A stretch of DNA of 33,382 nt, taken from contig CABQLI010000016.1 of NCBI GenBank assembly GCA_902464965.1, positions 1 through 33,382 on the forward strand, in the 5' to 3' direction. The stretch comes from an uncultured Collinsella sp. Its GTDB lineage: Bacteria > Actinomycetota > Coriobacteriia > Coriobacteriales > Coriobacteriaceae. Below, piece after piece: positions 8,037 through 16,198 of the stretch (position 1 is the stretch's first letter; the number at the start of each line of letters is the position of its first letter). Under the pieces are notes generated by a model. That model was not told where the DNA came from. It was given only the letters and a program-made list of their open reading frames with translations, and ran no database searches. The position numbers were made by a program, and so were the translations under genes.

Positions 8037-8615
8037 ATGCCTGAACGCTTGGTTTCGACGACATGCTTGGGAAATCTCAACGATCCGTCCTATGAACTCC
8101 TGCTTCGCCGGAAGTTGGGCGGCGTCTTTGAAGTTGACGAGCTACTGCTCGATTGGGACCGGGCTGATGTATGCGCGTTTGCGGGCGTGACGGAGCTGGG
8201 GCGCACGGTCGATGTTCGGCTGGATGCTACCGACGGCGGTCGTCTTGCCGATGGCGACGTGCTCGCCATCGACCGTTCGGGCATGGTGCCCGTGGCGGTT
8301 GTCGTGCGCCTGCGCAGCGCCGAGGTTTATTTGGTCGAAGTCGACCGCATGGACCCGATTGCGCTCGCGCATGCGTGCTGGGAGATCGGCAATATGCACG
8401 CGCCGCTTTTCCGAGGCGATTCGGACGAGTATACCGTGCGCATGTATACGCCGGTGCAGCCTGTTTTGGGCCGCATGCTCCGGGGTGTCGAGGGCGTTCG
8501 GCTCTCGGTGGTTACCCGTGAACTCGATGCGGATCGGCGCTTTGCGTCGAGTGCGGCGGATGCCGTTGTGAGTATGGCTCCAGACTTTACGATCGTAAAA
8601 AAGGCGCGCGGTTAA
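8037..8615 (+). CDS. UreE-like metallochaperone
   Basis: A 192-residue protein resembling UreE. Its N-terminal domain contains a GRTVDVRLDATDGGRLADGD strand pattern, and the second domain has WEIGNMHAPLFRG, matching the UreE GNRH segment whose histidine (here H121) binds nickel at the dimer interface. It lacks a His-rich C-terminal tail and ends KKARG. No urease genes are in the window, so its client may be another nickel enzyme such as a hydrogenase. The SlyD-like neighbour fits that idea. The family call rests on pattern similarity and is moderately certain. Confidence 0.75.
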   Translation: MPERLVSTTCLGNLNDPSYELLLRRKLGGVFEVDELLLDWDRADVCAFAGVTELGRTVDVRLDATDGGRLADGDVLAIDRSGMVPVAVVVRLRSAEVYLVEVDRMDPIALAHACWEIGNMHAPLFRGDSDEYTVRMYTPVQPVLGRMLRGVEGVRLSVVTRELDADRRFASSAADAVVSMAPDFTIVKKARG

Positions 8616-8628
8616 CGTGCGTATGAGT

Positions 8629-8667
8629 AAGACGGACTTTGAGAGGCAACTATTCAAAGTCCGTCTT
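8629..8667 (+). terminator. Hairpin downstream of the SlyD/UreE-like pair
   Basis: A perfect 14-bp stem (8629-8642 with 8654-8667) and 11-nt loop begin 13 bp after the UreE-like stop. It is probably the operon terminator although no clean U-run follows. Confidence 0.5.
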
Positions 8668-8698
8668 GCTGTTGATGAGGTGCTTTGGGGGAAAGCAT

Positions 8699-9496
8699 AT
8701 GGGTCTTGAAGGAATCAAGCTGATTGCATGCGATTTGGACGGCACGTTGCTGCATCCGGGGGAGCGCGAGCCGCGTTCCGAGGCCTTTGAGCTCATCGAT
8801 GAGCTGCATCGTCGCGGTATCGTGTTTATGCCGGCGAGCGGCCGTCAATATGCGAGCTTGCGCTATCTGTTTGCCCCGGTGGCCGATGAGCTCGCCTATG
8901 TATGCGAAAACGGAGCTCTGGTGATGAGCGAGGGACGTGCCGTTGTCAAGCGTTCCATGGAGCGTAGCCTTGCTATGGATATCGCGAATGCCGTGGTTGC
9001 GTACCCCCATGCCGACGTAACCCTTTCCTGCGAGGGGCACCTCTACACCATGAGCGGCAACGATGCGTTCGTCGACCATTTGCGCTATGAGGTCCACTGC
9101 GATGTGGCGGTGGTCGACCGTCCCGAGGACATCGACGAGGACGTCATTAAGATTGCCTTCCAGACGCCCGAGGTGGATCAGCCGGCGGCCCTGGAGTATT
9201 TTGAGCGCCTCTTTAGCGACCGTGCCGACGTGATGACGTCGGGAACCGAGTGGACGGACTTTATCGGCTTTGGTTCGGGCAAGGGTTCCGCGCTTGCCGA
9301 TTACGGTCGTGCCCTGGGAATTTCGCCCGACGAGATGATGGCGTTTGGCGATAACGAAAACGACCGCGACATGCTCAACGTCGTGGGCCATCCTTATCTA
9401 ATGGAGAGCTGCAATCCCTCTATGCGTGGCATCAACGACCGCGTCCGCTACGTGCGCACGGTCGAAGAAGAACTGCGCCGCCTGCTCGCCGAGTAG
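8699..9496 (+). CDS. Cof-type HAD-IIB family hydrolase
   Basis: A 265-residue haloacid-dehalogenase-superfamily phosphatase of the Cof (IIB) type. Motif I is DLDGTLL near residue 12, motif II is the PASGR region, a lysine lies in IKIAFQ (motif III), and motif IV is GDNENDRDML. Enzymes of this group dephosphorylate sugar phosphates, pyridoxal phosphate or flavin intermediates; the substrate cannot be told from sequence. The ATG at 8699 follows GGGGGA; the upstream frame lies within the hairpin and is rejected. Confidence 0.92.
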   Translation: MGLEGIKLIACDLDGTLLHPGEREPRSEAFELIDELHRRGIVFMPASGRQYASLRYLFAPVADELAYVCENGALVMSEGRAVVKRSMERSLAMDIANAVVAYPHADVTLSCEGHLYTMSGNDAFVDHLRYEVHCDVAVVDRPEDIDEDVIKIAFQTPEVDQPAALEYFERLFSDRADVMTSGTEWTDFIGFGSGKGSALADYGRALGISPDEMMAFGDNENDRDMLNVVGHPYLMESCNPSMRGINDRVRYVRTVEEELRRLLAE

Positions 9497-9572
9497 ATAT
9501 ATGTGGCATGCCTAGGAATCTCTTTTTGCTGCAGAGTACAGAAAGGTGGATTTTAAGGCATGTCCCAAACAT

Positions 9573-9953
9573 CTACCGGCAGTCGGGGCAGAGACCCTCG
9601 AAGATGGTGTAGTGCGACGTGACGTGCCAGCCGATTTGCTCGGACGCCTTGGCGTCGAGCTGGGCATCGAAGGGGAGCGGTACGTCGATGACGCGGCTGC
9701 ACGAGGTGCAGATGATATGCGCATGCGGCTCGATCGTGCGATCGAAGCGGCTGCCGCCCGGCGTCTTGATGGAGAGAATCTCGCCGGCGTCGGCCAAGAG
9801 ATTGAGGTTGCGGTAGACCGTGCCGCGGCTGATTTTGTCATCCTGCGCGCGCACGACGTTGTAGATTTCGTCGGCGGTGGGATGGTTATAGCTTTGGCGC
9901 ACGGCGTCAAGAACCAGCTTTCGCTGCCTGGTATTCCTTCTTTGCACCGCCAT
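9573..9953 (-). CDS. Fur-family transcriptional regulator (PerR-like)
   Basis: A 126-residue Fur-superfamily repressor with a winged helix (about residues 1-75; recognition region ISRGTVYRNLNLL) and a C-terminal dimerisation/metal domain. Four structural zinc cysteines are visible: C82/C85 (CTSC) and C122/C125 (CPDC). PHAH (H77, H79) is a likely part of the regulatory metal site. In an anaerobe this would usually control peroxide defence or iron uptake, but PerR, Fur and Zur cannot be separated here. A promoter lies just upstream. Confidence 0.9.
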   Translation of the reverse strand: MAVQRRNTRQRKLVLDAVRQSYNHPTADEIYNVVRAQDDKISRGTVYRNLNLLADAGEILSIKTPGGSRFDRTIEPHAHIICTSCSRVIDVPLPFDAQLDAKASEQIGWHVTSHYTIFEGLCPDCR

Positions 9954-9988
9954 GCGCCTCGCCTCTTTTCTATCAACGGTCGTAGGTA

Positions 9989-10017
9989 AATGATACCGTA
10001 TTTAGCACACAATACTA
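9989..10017 (-). promoter_or_regulatory. Promoter of the Fur-family gene
   Basis: Read on the minus strand, TTAGTA (about 10012-10017) and TATCAT (9989-9994) are 17 bp apart. The -35 overlaps the end of the acylphosphatase gene. The AT-rich sequence could also hold an autoregulatory Fur-type operator, but no clear consensus palindrome was seen. Confidence 0.5.
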
Positions 10018-10425
10018 ATAACGAGGCGTGAAACCGTCTTCATTGGCAAGTGGGGCTCGGGCCTGGGCGTCTACGAGGCGAAAACGCGTTCCCATGCGCT
10101 CGTAGGAGGCATGAAGCGCCTCGAGATGAGATAGGACGTTTGCCGGAGCTCCCTGTATCTCCATCTCGACTGAGCCGTCTTCCATATTACGCACCCAGCC
10201 GGTGAGGGAGCGTGCCTGCGCGAGGTTGGCGTTGGTAAAGCGAAAGCCAACGCCTTGGACTTGCCCCGCCCAGCGCAGGAAATAGCGCAGGGGAGTGTCT
10301 AGAGTGGCCTCGTCGCTTGCGAGCACAGTAAGTCTGCGGCGCAGCTCGAGCTCGACGTTTGATGGTTTTTGAGGCTCTCGACTGCCGCCGGTGACGCTGG
10401 AGAAGAACGTATCGAAGAGGCCCAT
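10015..10425 (-). CDS. Acylphosphatase with N-terminal extension
   Basis: A 136-residue protein whose residues about 45-130 form an acylphosphatase domain: GQVQGVGFRF contains the phosphate-binding loop and catalytic arginine, and GWVRNMEDGSVEMEIQG contains the catalytic asparagine. Such enzymes hydrolyse acyl phosphates such as acetyl phosphate. The first 45 residues (MGLFDTFFSSVTGG, then a charged stretch) are not part of the usual roughly 90-residue enzyme. It begins two bases after the stop of the Gfo/Idh gene, implying translational coupling. A longer frame reading back into that gene is rejected. Confidence 0.88.
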   Translation of the reverse strand: MGLFDTFFSSVTGGSREPQKPSNVELELRRRLTVLASDEATLDTPLRYFLRWAGQVQGVGFRFTNANLAQARSLTGWVRNMEDGSVEMEIQGAPANVLSHLEALHASYERMGTRFRLVDAQARAPLANEDGFTPRY

Positions 10426-10427
10426 AG

Positions 10428-11534
10428 CTATGCCTGCTTGCCTGCGTCGGCCGGGAAGGTTATGCCGGCCTGCTGGCGCACGGCATCCATGATGCGCAGT
10501 GAGACGAGTGTGACATCGCGGTAGTGGCCAAGCTCGTGGCGTCCCGCCGGGGTCTCCCAAATCTCTTCCTTAACGTTATCGATGCCGCCGATGGCGGTGA
10601 TAAAGTCTGCGAGTTCGTATTCCATAGTGTTGCTCGATTTGGGCAGGTCGAGCACGCGGCCGTTCTCGCCCTGTTCGCGCGGTGCCTCGGTCGCCGAGCC
10701 GCGTACGACGTCGCCGCGATAGTCGATGCGGACGTTGCGGGGCGTGGACAGATGGTCGATCTGGATAGTGCCACGCTCGCCTTCGATCTGCGAGGGCAGC
10801 AGGTCATTCGTAATTTTGGAGTGCGCGAGCTCGACGGAGATGCGGCCACCGCCGTAGCTGGCGAGGATGGAACCGCAGCCGTCGATGGGGCCGTGCGTGA
10901 GCTGTCGCGTGGTGGGGTCGAGCAGAGTAGTCATGCTCGTAAGGCCGGAGGGCATGCCGAAAATCTCGACCATGGGCTCGACGGTGTAGACGCCAATGTC
11001 CATGAGGGAACCCGATGCCATATTGCAGTCGAAGATATTGGTGGCGCGTCCCGCGAGAATCTCGTTGTAGCGCGAGGAATACTTGCCAAAGCGCAATGAG
11101 GCGCGGCGGATGGGGGCGATCTCGCCCAGGGCGTCCTCGATGGCGTGGAAGGCGGGATCGTGGAGGGGACGCATGGCCTCGAGGGCCACGACACCTGCTG
11201 CCTCGGCAGCGCGGAAGACTTCCAGCGCCTGCGCTTCGGTGGCGCAGAAGGGTTTCTCGACGATGACGTGCTTGCCACCGGCGATGCAGGCAAGGGCCTG
11301 CTCGTAGTGGAGCGCATTGGGGCTGCCGATGTAGACGGCGTCGACGTCGTCGGCGGACGCAAGCTCGTCAAGTGCGGTGAAGTTACGCTCGCCGCCGTGT
11401 TCGGCGGTAAAGGCGGCGCCGCGCTCGGCATCGCGCGAGAGCGTGCCCACAAACGCGGCTTGGTCGTTGGCGTTGACGACCTGGATAAAGTCGTCGGTAA
11501 TCATGGATGTGCCGATGGTCGCTATACGCAGCAT
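10428..11534 (-). CDS. Gfo/Idh/MocA-family NAD(P)-dependent oxidoreductase
   Basis: A 368-residue oxidoreductase. The N-terminal Rossmann fold starts LRIATIGTSMITDDF, and the EKPF motif (HVIVEKPFCATE) carries the conserved lysine. The C-terminal alpha/beta domain follows. Family members oxidise or reduce sugars and sugar derivatives; the substrate is not evident. The GxGxxG motif is degenerate (GTSMIT), as in several family branches. The ATG at 11534 follows a GAGGGGG sequence. Confidence 0.9.
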   Translation of the reverse strand: MLRIATIGTSMITDDFIQVVNANDQAAFVGTLSRDAERGAAFTAEHGGERNFTALDELASADDVDAVYIGSPNALHYEQALACIAGGKHVIVEKPFCATEAQALEVFRAAEAAGVVALEAMRPLHDPAFHAIEDALGEIAPIRRASLRFGKYSSRYNEILAGRATNIFDCNMASGSLMDIGVYTVEPMVEIFGMPSGLTSMTTLLDPTTRQLTHGPIDGCGSILASYGGGRISVELAHSKITNDLLPSQIEGERGTIQIDHLSTPRNVRIDYRGDVVRGSATEAPREQGENGRVLDLPKSSNTMEYELADFITAIGGIDNVKEEIWETPAGRHELGHYRDVTLVSLRIMDAVRQQAGITFPADAGKQA

Positions 11535-11609
11535 GTATCCCCCTCGTGCCGTTCGGTTTACAGGATGAGTGTAGCGCGAGGGGGCAGGAAATAGCGTGCG
11601 AAAACGCCG

Positions 11610-12095
11610 TTACAGGTCGCTCTCGTTAAAGCCGGTATCGATATCGAGGTTGCTGCCGTCGGCCGCCGTGGTGGCGAGCTCATCGCAGCGTTCGTTGAGC
11701 TCGTGGCCGGCGTGACCCTTAACCCAGATGAACTCAACCTTGTGCTTGCTTTTGGCGGTGAGTAGGCGCTCCCACAGGTCGCGGTTCTTGACGGGCTGCT
11801 TGTTGGCGGTTTTCCATCCGCGCTTTTTCCAGCCGTCAATCCAGTGTTTATTGAAAGCGTTGACGACGTACTGCGAATCGGAATGGACCTCGACCTCGCA
11901 GGGGCGGTTAAGTGCCTCGAGCGCCACGATGACCGCCATGAGCTCCATGCGGTTGTTGGTGGTCTTGGCGTAGCCGCGCGAAAGCTCGGAGGTGAAGGTC
12001 TTGCCGGCGGGGTTGGTGTATTTGAGCACGGCGCCGTAGCCGCCGCGTCCCGGATTTGATCGGGCCGAGCCGTCGGTATAGATGATGACCTTCAC
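11610..12095 (-). CDS. rnhA: Ribonuclease HI
   Basis: A 161-residue RNase HI that cleaves the RNA strand of RNA-DNA hybrids. All four catalytic acidic residues are visible: D8 (YTDGS), E51 (RMELMA), D73 (HSDSQY) and D138 (NERCDELA); the KGHAGHELN loop supplies the catalytic histidine. The GTG at 12095 is chosen because AAAGGA lies five bases upstream and the protein then begins VKVIIYTDGS, as usual for the family. A longer ATG start has no support. Confidence 0.95.
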   Translation of the reverse strand: MKVIIYTDGSARSNPGRGGYGAVLKYTNPAGKTFTSELSRGYAKTTNNRMELMAVIVALEALNRPCEVEVHSDSQYVVNAFNKHWIDGWKKRGWKTANKQPVKNRDLWERLLTAKSKHKVEFIWVKGHAGHELNERCDELATTAADGSNLDIDTGFNESDL

Positions 12096-12194
12096 GGGCT
12101 TCCTTTCGTTGGGTACGTTTCGTGCGAGTGACCATTGTAGCGCCATGCCCGCCGGGGGCTAGCAATCTACGATTTCTACCCTGTCTTCCGACAG

Positions 12195-13097
12195 TTAGTT
12201 GGCATGGATGATGCGGTTAAGCTCGTCGAGGTATTGCTGCAAGAGGGGAGAGGGCTTGCGCTCGTCGTGCATGATATAGCCTACGTGCATCGTTGGGGCG
12301 TCTGCTAACGGGATCGATGCCATACCCCATTGCATTTCATTGGAGAGGACACCGGTCGACAGGGTGTAGCCGTTCGACGTGATAAGTAAGTTAGTAAGTG
12401 TTCCGCGGTCCGAGATTCGTATGTTGCGGTCGCAAGGGATATAGCTAAAAGGTTCCTCGGCGTAATAGAAGGAGTTTGAGGTTCCCTGCTCAAAGCTATA
12501 ACGCGTATAGGGTGTGAGGTCGGCAAGGGACAGCTGCGGGCGGCGGGCAAGCGGGTGGCGCTCGCTAACGAAGACGTGGACCGTCGCGTCGAATAGGGGA
12601 TGGAAGCTCGCGCGCGCATCGGCAAAAGCCTTCTGCAGAACGCGGGCGTTAAAGTCGTCCAGATAGAGGATGCCGATGTCGCTGCGAAACGCGCGGACGT
12701 CATCGATGATCTGCGATGTGGTGGTCTCGCGCATGATGAACTCGAATTTGCTGTCGCGGCAGCGCTCGACCACGTTGACAAAGGCCTCGACCGAAAAGGC
12801 GTAGTGCTGGGCGGAAATGGCGAGGCGGGCTTGCGGGGTGCCGCCGTCCTCGTAGCGCGCCTCGAGCATGTCGGCCTGCTCTACGACCTGGCGCGCATAG
12901 CCCAAAAGCTCGGTGCCGTCGTTAGTGAGCGTGACGCCGCGGCTGGAGCGCGTAAAGATCTCCAGATGGAGCTCCTGTTCCAGGCTTTTGACGGCGTTTG
13001 AGATGTTGGACTGAGCGGTATAGAGGCGCTGAGCTGCGGCGTTGATTGAGCCGGATTCTGCCACGGCAATCAGAAAACGAAGCTGCTGAAGGGTCAT
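12195..13097 (-). CDS. LysR-family transcriptional regulator
   Basis: A 300-residue LysR regulator. Residues 1-60 are the winged helix (MTLQQLRFLIAVAESGSINA, then AQSNISNAVKSLEQELH); the rest is a periplasmic-binding-protein-like effector domain. It is transcribed divergently from metY, the classical LysR arrangement, so it may sense a sulfur or methionine metabolite and control metY; this is inference. The ATG at 13097 sits eight bases after AAAGGA, while an ATG nine bases earlier directly abuts the binding site and is less likely. Confidence 0.93.
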   Translation of the reverse strand: MTLQQLRFLIAVAESGSINAAAQRLYTAQSNISNAVKSLEQELHLEIFTRSSRGVTLTNDGTELLGYARQVVEQADMLEARYEDGGTPQARLAISAQHYAFSVEAFVNVVERCRDSKFEFIMRETTTSQIIDDVRAFRSDIGILYLDDFNARVLQKAFADARASFHPLFDATVHVFVSERHPLARRPQLSLADLTPYTRYSFEQGTSNSFYYAEEPFSYIPCDRNIRISDRGTLTNLLITSNGYTLSTGVLSNEMQWGMASIPLADAPTMHVGYIMHDERKPSPLLQQYLDELNRIIHAN

Positions 13098-13157
13098 CGA
13101 CGCCATCCTTTCGATTGCTATCTACAAAACCGATAACAGGTTAGCGCTTTTAAGTGA

Positions 13158-13186
13158 TTGACCGAGCGAAACAATGCTCGTACTAT
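13158..13186 (+). promoter_or_regulatory. metY promoter with palindromic operator in the spacer
   Basis: TTGACC (13158-13163) and TACTAT (13181-13186) are 17 bp apart. An inverted repeat CGAGC-N8-GCTCG (13163-13167, 13176-13180) fills the spacer and could be the operator of the divergent LysR regulator or of another repressor. Confidence 0.6.
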
Positions 13187-13203
13187 TCAAAACACACAAA
13201 GGC

Positions 13204-13315
13204 GGTAGGTAATTAAACCGACCACGGAACCGGGATGCGAAAGGAGGCCCGCATATGAATTGCTTACCAAAACGAATGCCGGGCTCCTGTTTGCGCCCGT
13301 CGGCGTGATCAGGAG
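13204..13315 (+). promoter_or_regulatory. Candidate structured RNA leader of metY
   Basis: The predicted transcript starts near 13192, and about 180 nt precede metY. Helix A pairs 13204-13214 with 13258-13268 (11 pairs counting G-U). Helix B pairs 13242-13254 with 13276-13288 (11 of 13). A and B cross, so they form either a pseudoknot or alternative folds. A short hairpin (13235-13239 with 13250-13254) and CTCCTG (13284-13289) with CAGGAG (13310-13315) compete with helix B. This resembles a riboswitch, but I could not match it to SAM-I, SAM-II, SAM-IV, SAH or T-box conserved cores. Confidence 0.45.
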
Positions 13316-13370
13316 ACAGCGACTTACTTCTCTCTAATTTATTTACTTTTGTTCGATCAAGGAGATCATC

Positions 13371-14681
13371 ATGAGCCAGTTCATCAACAACCCCGAGCAC
13401 ACCTTTGGTTTCGATACCCTGCAACTGCACGTTGGCCAGGAGAGCGCCGATCCCGCATCCGATTCCCGCGCCGTGCCTATCTACCAGACCACGAGCTATG
13501 TGTTCCGTAACTCCCAGCACGCCGCCGACCGCTTTGGTCTTGCCGATGCTGGTAACATCTACGGCCGTCTGACCAACTCCACCCAGGGCGTCTTCGAGGA
13601 CCGTATCGCCGCACTCGAGGGTGGCGTGGCAGGTCTTGCCGTCGCCTCCGGTGCTGCTGCCATCACCTATACCCTGCAGGCTCTTGCCCAGGCCGGTGAC
13701 CACGTGGTGGCTCAGAAGACCATCTACGGTGGCTCCTACAACCTGCTGGAGCATACGCTCTCCCAGTTTGGCGTCGAGACCACCTTCGTCGATGCCCATA
13801 ACCTGGACGAGGTCGAGGGCGCCATCAAGGACAACACCACGGTCATCTACCTCGAGACGCTCGGCAACCCCAATTCTGACATCCCCAATATCGACGCCAT
13901 TTCCGAGATCGCCAAGAAGCACGGTCTGCCGGTTGTCGTCGACAACACCTTCGGCACCCCGTATCTGTTCCGTCCGCTGGAGCATGGTGCCAACATCGTC
14001 GTCCACTCCGCAACCAAGTTCATCGGCGGCCACGGCACCTCGCTGGGCGGTGTGATCGTCGACGGCGGTAACTTCGATTGGAAGGCGAGCGGCAAGTATG
14101 CGCAGATCGCCGAGCCCAACCCCTCCTACCATGGCGTCTCGTTTGCCGAGGCTGCCGGTCCCGCCGCCTTTGCAACCTATGTCCGCGCTATCTTGCTGCG
14201 TGACGAGGGCGCCTGCATCAGCCCGTTCAACGCCTGGGTCCTGCTCCAGGGCACCGAGACTCTGTCGCTGCGCGTTGACCGTCATGTCGAGAACACCAAG
14301 AAGGTCGTTGAGTTCCTGGTTGGTGATAGCCACGTCGCCAAGGTGAACCACCCGAGCCTGTCTGAGCACCCCGATCACGAGCTCTATCAGAAGTACTTCC
14401 CCAACGGTGGTGCCTCGATCTTTACCTTTGAGATTAAGGGTGGCCAGGAGGCAGCTTGGAAGTTCATCGATCATCTGCAGGTGTTCTCGCTGCTCGCCAA
14501 CGTGGCCGACGTCAAGTCGCTCGTCGTGCACCCGGCTACCACCACGCACTCCCAGCTCTCTGCCGAGGAGCTCGCCGAGCAGAACATCACGCCCTCCACG
14601 ATCCGTCTTTCCATCGGTACCGAGAACGCCGAGGATATCATTTGGGATCTGAAGCAGGCCTTCGCCGCGCTGGACGAGTAA
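13371..14681 (+). CDS. metY: O-acetylhomoserine sulfhydrylase (PLP enzyme)
   Basis: A 436-residue Cys/Met-metabolism PLP enzyme that makes homocysteine from O-acetylhomoserine and sulfide. The cofactor lysine is K216 in HSATKFIGGHG; the start (FGFDTLQLHVGQE) and the IYQTTSYVF and LETLGNPNSD segments are typical of MetY, and the length suits MetY better than MetB or MetC. GGAG lies just upstream of the ATG within a short GATC-flanked palindrome. It is monocistronic: promoter and leader upstream, strong terminator downstream. Strong codon bias suggests high expression. Confidence 0.95.
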   Translation: MSQFINNPEHTFGFDTLQLHVGQESADPASDSRAVPIYQTTSYVFRNSQHAADRFGLADAGNIYGRLTNSTQGVFEDRIAALEGGVAGLAVASGAAAITYTLQALAQAGDHVVAQKTIYGGSYNLLEHTLSQFGVETTFVDAHNLDEVEGAIKDNTTVIYLETLGNPNSDIPNIDAISEIAKKHGLPVVVDNTFGTPYLFRPLEHGANIVVHSATKFIGGHGTSLGGVIVDGGNFDWKASGKYAQIAEPNPSYHGVSFAEAAGPAAFATYVRAILLRDEGACISPFNAWVLLQGTETLSLRVDRHVENTKKVVEFLVGDSHVAKVNHPSLSEHPDHELYQKYFPNGGASIFTFEIKGGQEAAWKFIDHLQVFSLLANVADVKSLVVHPATTTHSQLSAEELAEQNITPSTIRLSIGTENAEDIIWDLKQAFAALDE

Positions 14682-14741
14682 GGCGACTTGTGCAAAGACC
14701 CCTTGCGACTCGATAGGTATAACTGCATAAAATGCCTGCTC

Positions 14742-14782
14742 AAGGCGCCTGTGCGAACAATGGTTGCACAGGCGCCTTTTTT
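14742..14782 (+). terminator. Rho-independent terminator of metY
   Basis: A perfect 13-bp stem (14742-14754 with 14766-14778) is followed by six Ts (14777-14782). Confidence 0.92.
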
Positions 14783-14993
14783 GCATAGAGCGGGTGCAAA
14801 AACAGGGTTTTTGACACGCTTTATGCATTCGAGTTGTGGAAAACTCCTGTTGAGAGGATGTGAGTTTTACGCAATTGACGTGCGCCTTTTGAGTAAAACC
14901 GCAGGTCGCGATTTGCTCGGGGTACTATGCAGCGCGATCGAATCACACGCAGCTCAAACGCAGCAAAAACGCACTACGGAGGTTTCCAGCTAC
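14783..14993 (+). other. Upstream region of the secreted-protein gene
   Basis: No gene is supported here. It holds a perfect 7-bp hairpin (14797-14803 with 14807-14813), a consensus -35 TTGACA at 14811-14816 without a good -10, a GTTTTAC/GTAAAAC inverted repeat near 14863-14900, and a TACTAT near 14924 that may be a -10. Confidence 0.35.
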
Positions 14994-15767
14994 ATGAGGA
15001 TCGATTCACGAAAACCGAAAGCCGCCGCCCTTTCCGCCGCTCTGACCGTGGCACTTTTGGCGGGCGCCGGTGCAACTGATGCCCACGCCGCAACACTGTC
15101 CGATACGGTTGGATCTACGCCGTCCGAGACGACGCTGGTACAGCCCGTTGACTATCGCGGCGATGGTTATGGTTCCATGCAGGAGTGGAACGCCTCGATG
15201 GGGGCCAAGCGCGATTCCCTGGAGATGCGCGCTCAAATCATTATGAATATGTATGGCGACTATGCTACCGATGACGAGCGCGCTGTGTTGCAGGGTTGCA
15301 TCGACGGTGCGGGTAGCCTGTTGACGATGGGAGAGGTCGACGCCAAGTCGACCGAGCTCGATGAGTTGCGCACTGCGCTTGAGGATGCCAAGCGCGAAGC
15401 GCTCGAGGCAGCCGCCGCCGAGGCGGAGGCTGCCGCCGCCCAGGCTTCGTACTACAACGCCGGTTACACTCCGTCCTACGCGTCTGCCGCGTCCTACGCG
15501 AACGGATCGGGCCTGACGCGCTCTGCGGGTGTTAATAACTACAACGGACGCCGCGAGACCTATTACAGCAGCAATGTGCTTTATCACTATCGCACGGGCG
15601 AATGGACTCAGGATTCTGAGGGCTTCTGGCGCGATTCCGACGGCTATTACGTTGTTGCCGCGGGCGATATGGCCCAGGGCTCGACCTTTACGGGCTCCAA
15701 GGGTGATTGCAAGGTCTATGACTCCGGCTGCGCTGCCGGAACCACCGACTACTACACCGGTTGGTAA
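14994..15767 (+). CDS. Secreted coiled-coil protein with 3D-like C-terminal domain
   Basis: A 257-residue exported protein. Residues 1-32 form a Sec signal peptide (basic start, hydrophobic AALTVALLAGAGA, cleavage after AHA). A mostly helical part follows, with an Ala/Glu-rich coiled coil (about 120-150), then a Tyr/Ser/Ala-rich linker. The last 80 residues (GRRETYYSS, DSDGYYVVAAGD, KVYDSGCAAGTTD) resemble the catalytic-type domain with paired aspartates found at the end of some Lachnospiraceae and Coriobacteria cell-wall hydrolases. A role in the envelope or peptidoglycan remodelling is inferred. GGAGG lies 11 bases before the ATG. Longer frames have no binding site. Confidence 0.75.
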   Translation: MRIDSRKPKAAALSAALTVALLAGAGATDAHAATLSDTVGSTPSETTLVQPVDYRGDGYGSMQEWNASMGAKRDSLEMRAQIIMNMYGDYATDDERAVLQGCIDGAGSLLTMGEVDAKSTELDELRTALEDAKREALEAAAAEAEAAAAQASYYNAGYTPSYASAASYANGSGLTRSAGVNNYNGRRETYYSSNVLYHYRTGEWTQDSEGFWRDSDGYYVVAAGDMAQGSTFTGSKGDCKVYDSGCAAGTTDYYTGW

Positions 15768-15794
15768 TTTTTCTGCATCACGGATATTTGGCGG

Positions 15795-15838
15795 ACGGGC
15801 GTCTTTACCGAGCTTTAGGGCAACGTAAGGACGCCCGT
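15795..15838 (+). terminator. Hairpin downstream of the secreted-protein gene
   Basis: A 13-bp stem with one mismatch (15795-15807 with 15826-15838) lies 27 bp after the stop. The tail (TCTATGTATG) is only weakly U-rich. Confidence 0.5.
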
Positions 15839-15953
15839 TCTATGTATGCGTTTGAGCTAACAGAGCCCTTACCGTGACGGTACGTCGCGCATATGGGCGC
15901 GGGGCACACTAGTTCATGAGAAATAAGGTCTTTCTCGTGGAGGAAGTGGTCTT

Positions 15954-16160
15954 GTGAATGCTCGAGATATTGCCGTTGCCGCCGTCGCGTTGATGCTTGG
16001 CTGCCTTGGTCCCACGGCCGCGCTCGTCGCGGGCATTCAGGGGACATGCGGGGCTGCTCCTATCGTGGTCGGCGCGCTGATCGCGGCCACGCTGCTGGGA
16101 AGCGCCGGTGTTGTCCTTTGTCGCGACGATGAGGACCAGGCGTCGGAGTCGCAGCTCTAA
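15954..16160 (+). CDS. Small membrane protein, two predicted helices
   Basis: A 68-residue hydrophobic protein of unknown function. Two helices are visible, about residues 5-27 (IAVAAVALMLGCLGPTAAL) and 34-56 (APIVVGALIAATLLGSAGVV), with a short Gly/Cys-containing loop and an acidic tail (CRDDEDQASESQL). The GTG start at 15954 has GGAGGA nine bases upstream, which supports translation. No relative is recognised. It stands alone between the secreted-protein gene and the convergent ketopantoate-reductase-like gene. Confidence 0.65.
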   Translation: MNARDIAVAAVALMLGCLGPTAALVAGIQGTCGAAPIVVGALIAATLLGSAGVVLCRDDEDQASESQL

Positions 16161-16198
16161 CCGTTGTGAAGGTGATTTTTGGCCAAAGATGAAAAAGG

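Noticed and set aside
13204..13315. metY leader as a standard SAM-I, SAM-IV or T-box element
   Set aside because: The conserved cores of those classes (for example the T-box AGGGTGG-type sequence) are not present.
13122..14828. 568-codon minus-strand frame antisense to metY
   Set aside because: Explained by the codon bias of the highly expressed metY; crosses the metY terminator, promoter and leader.
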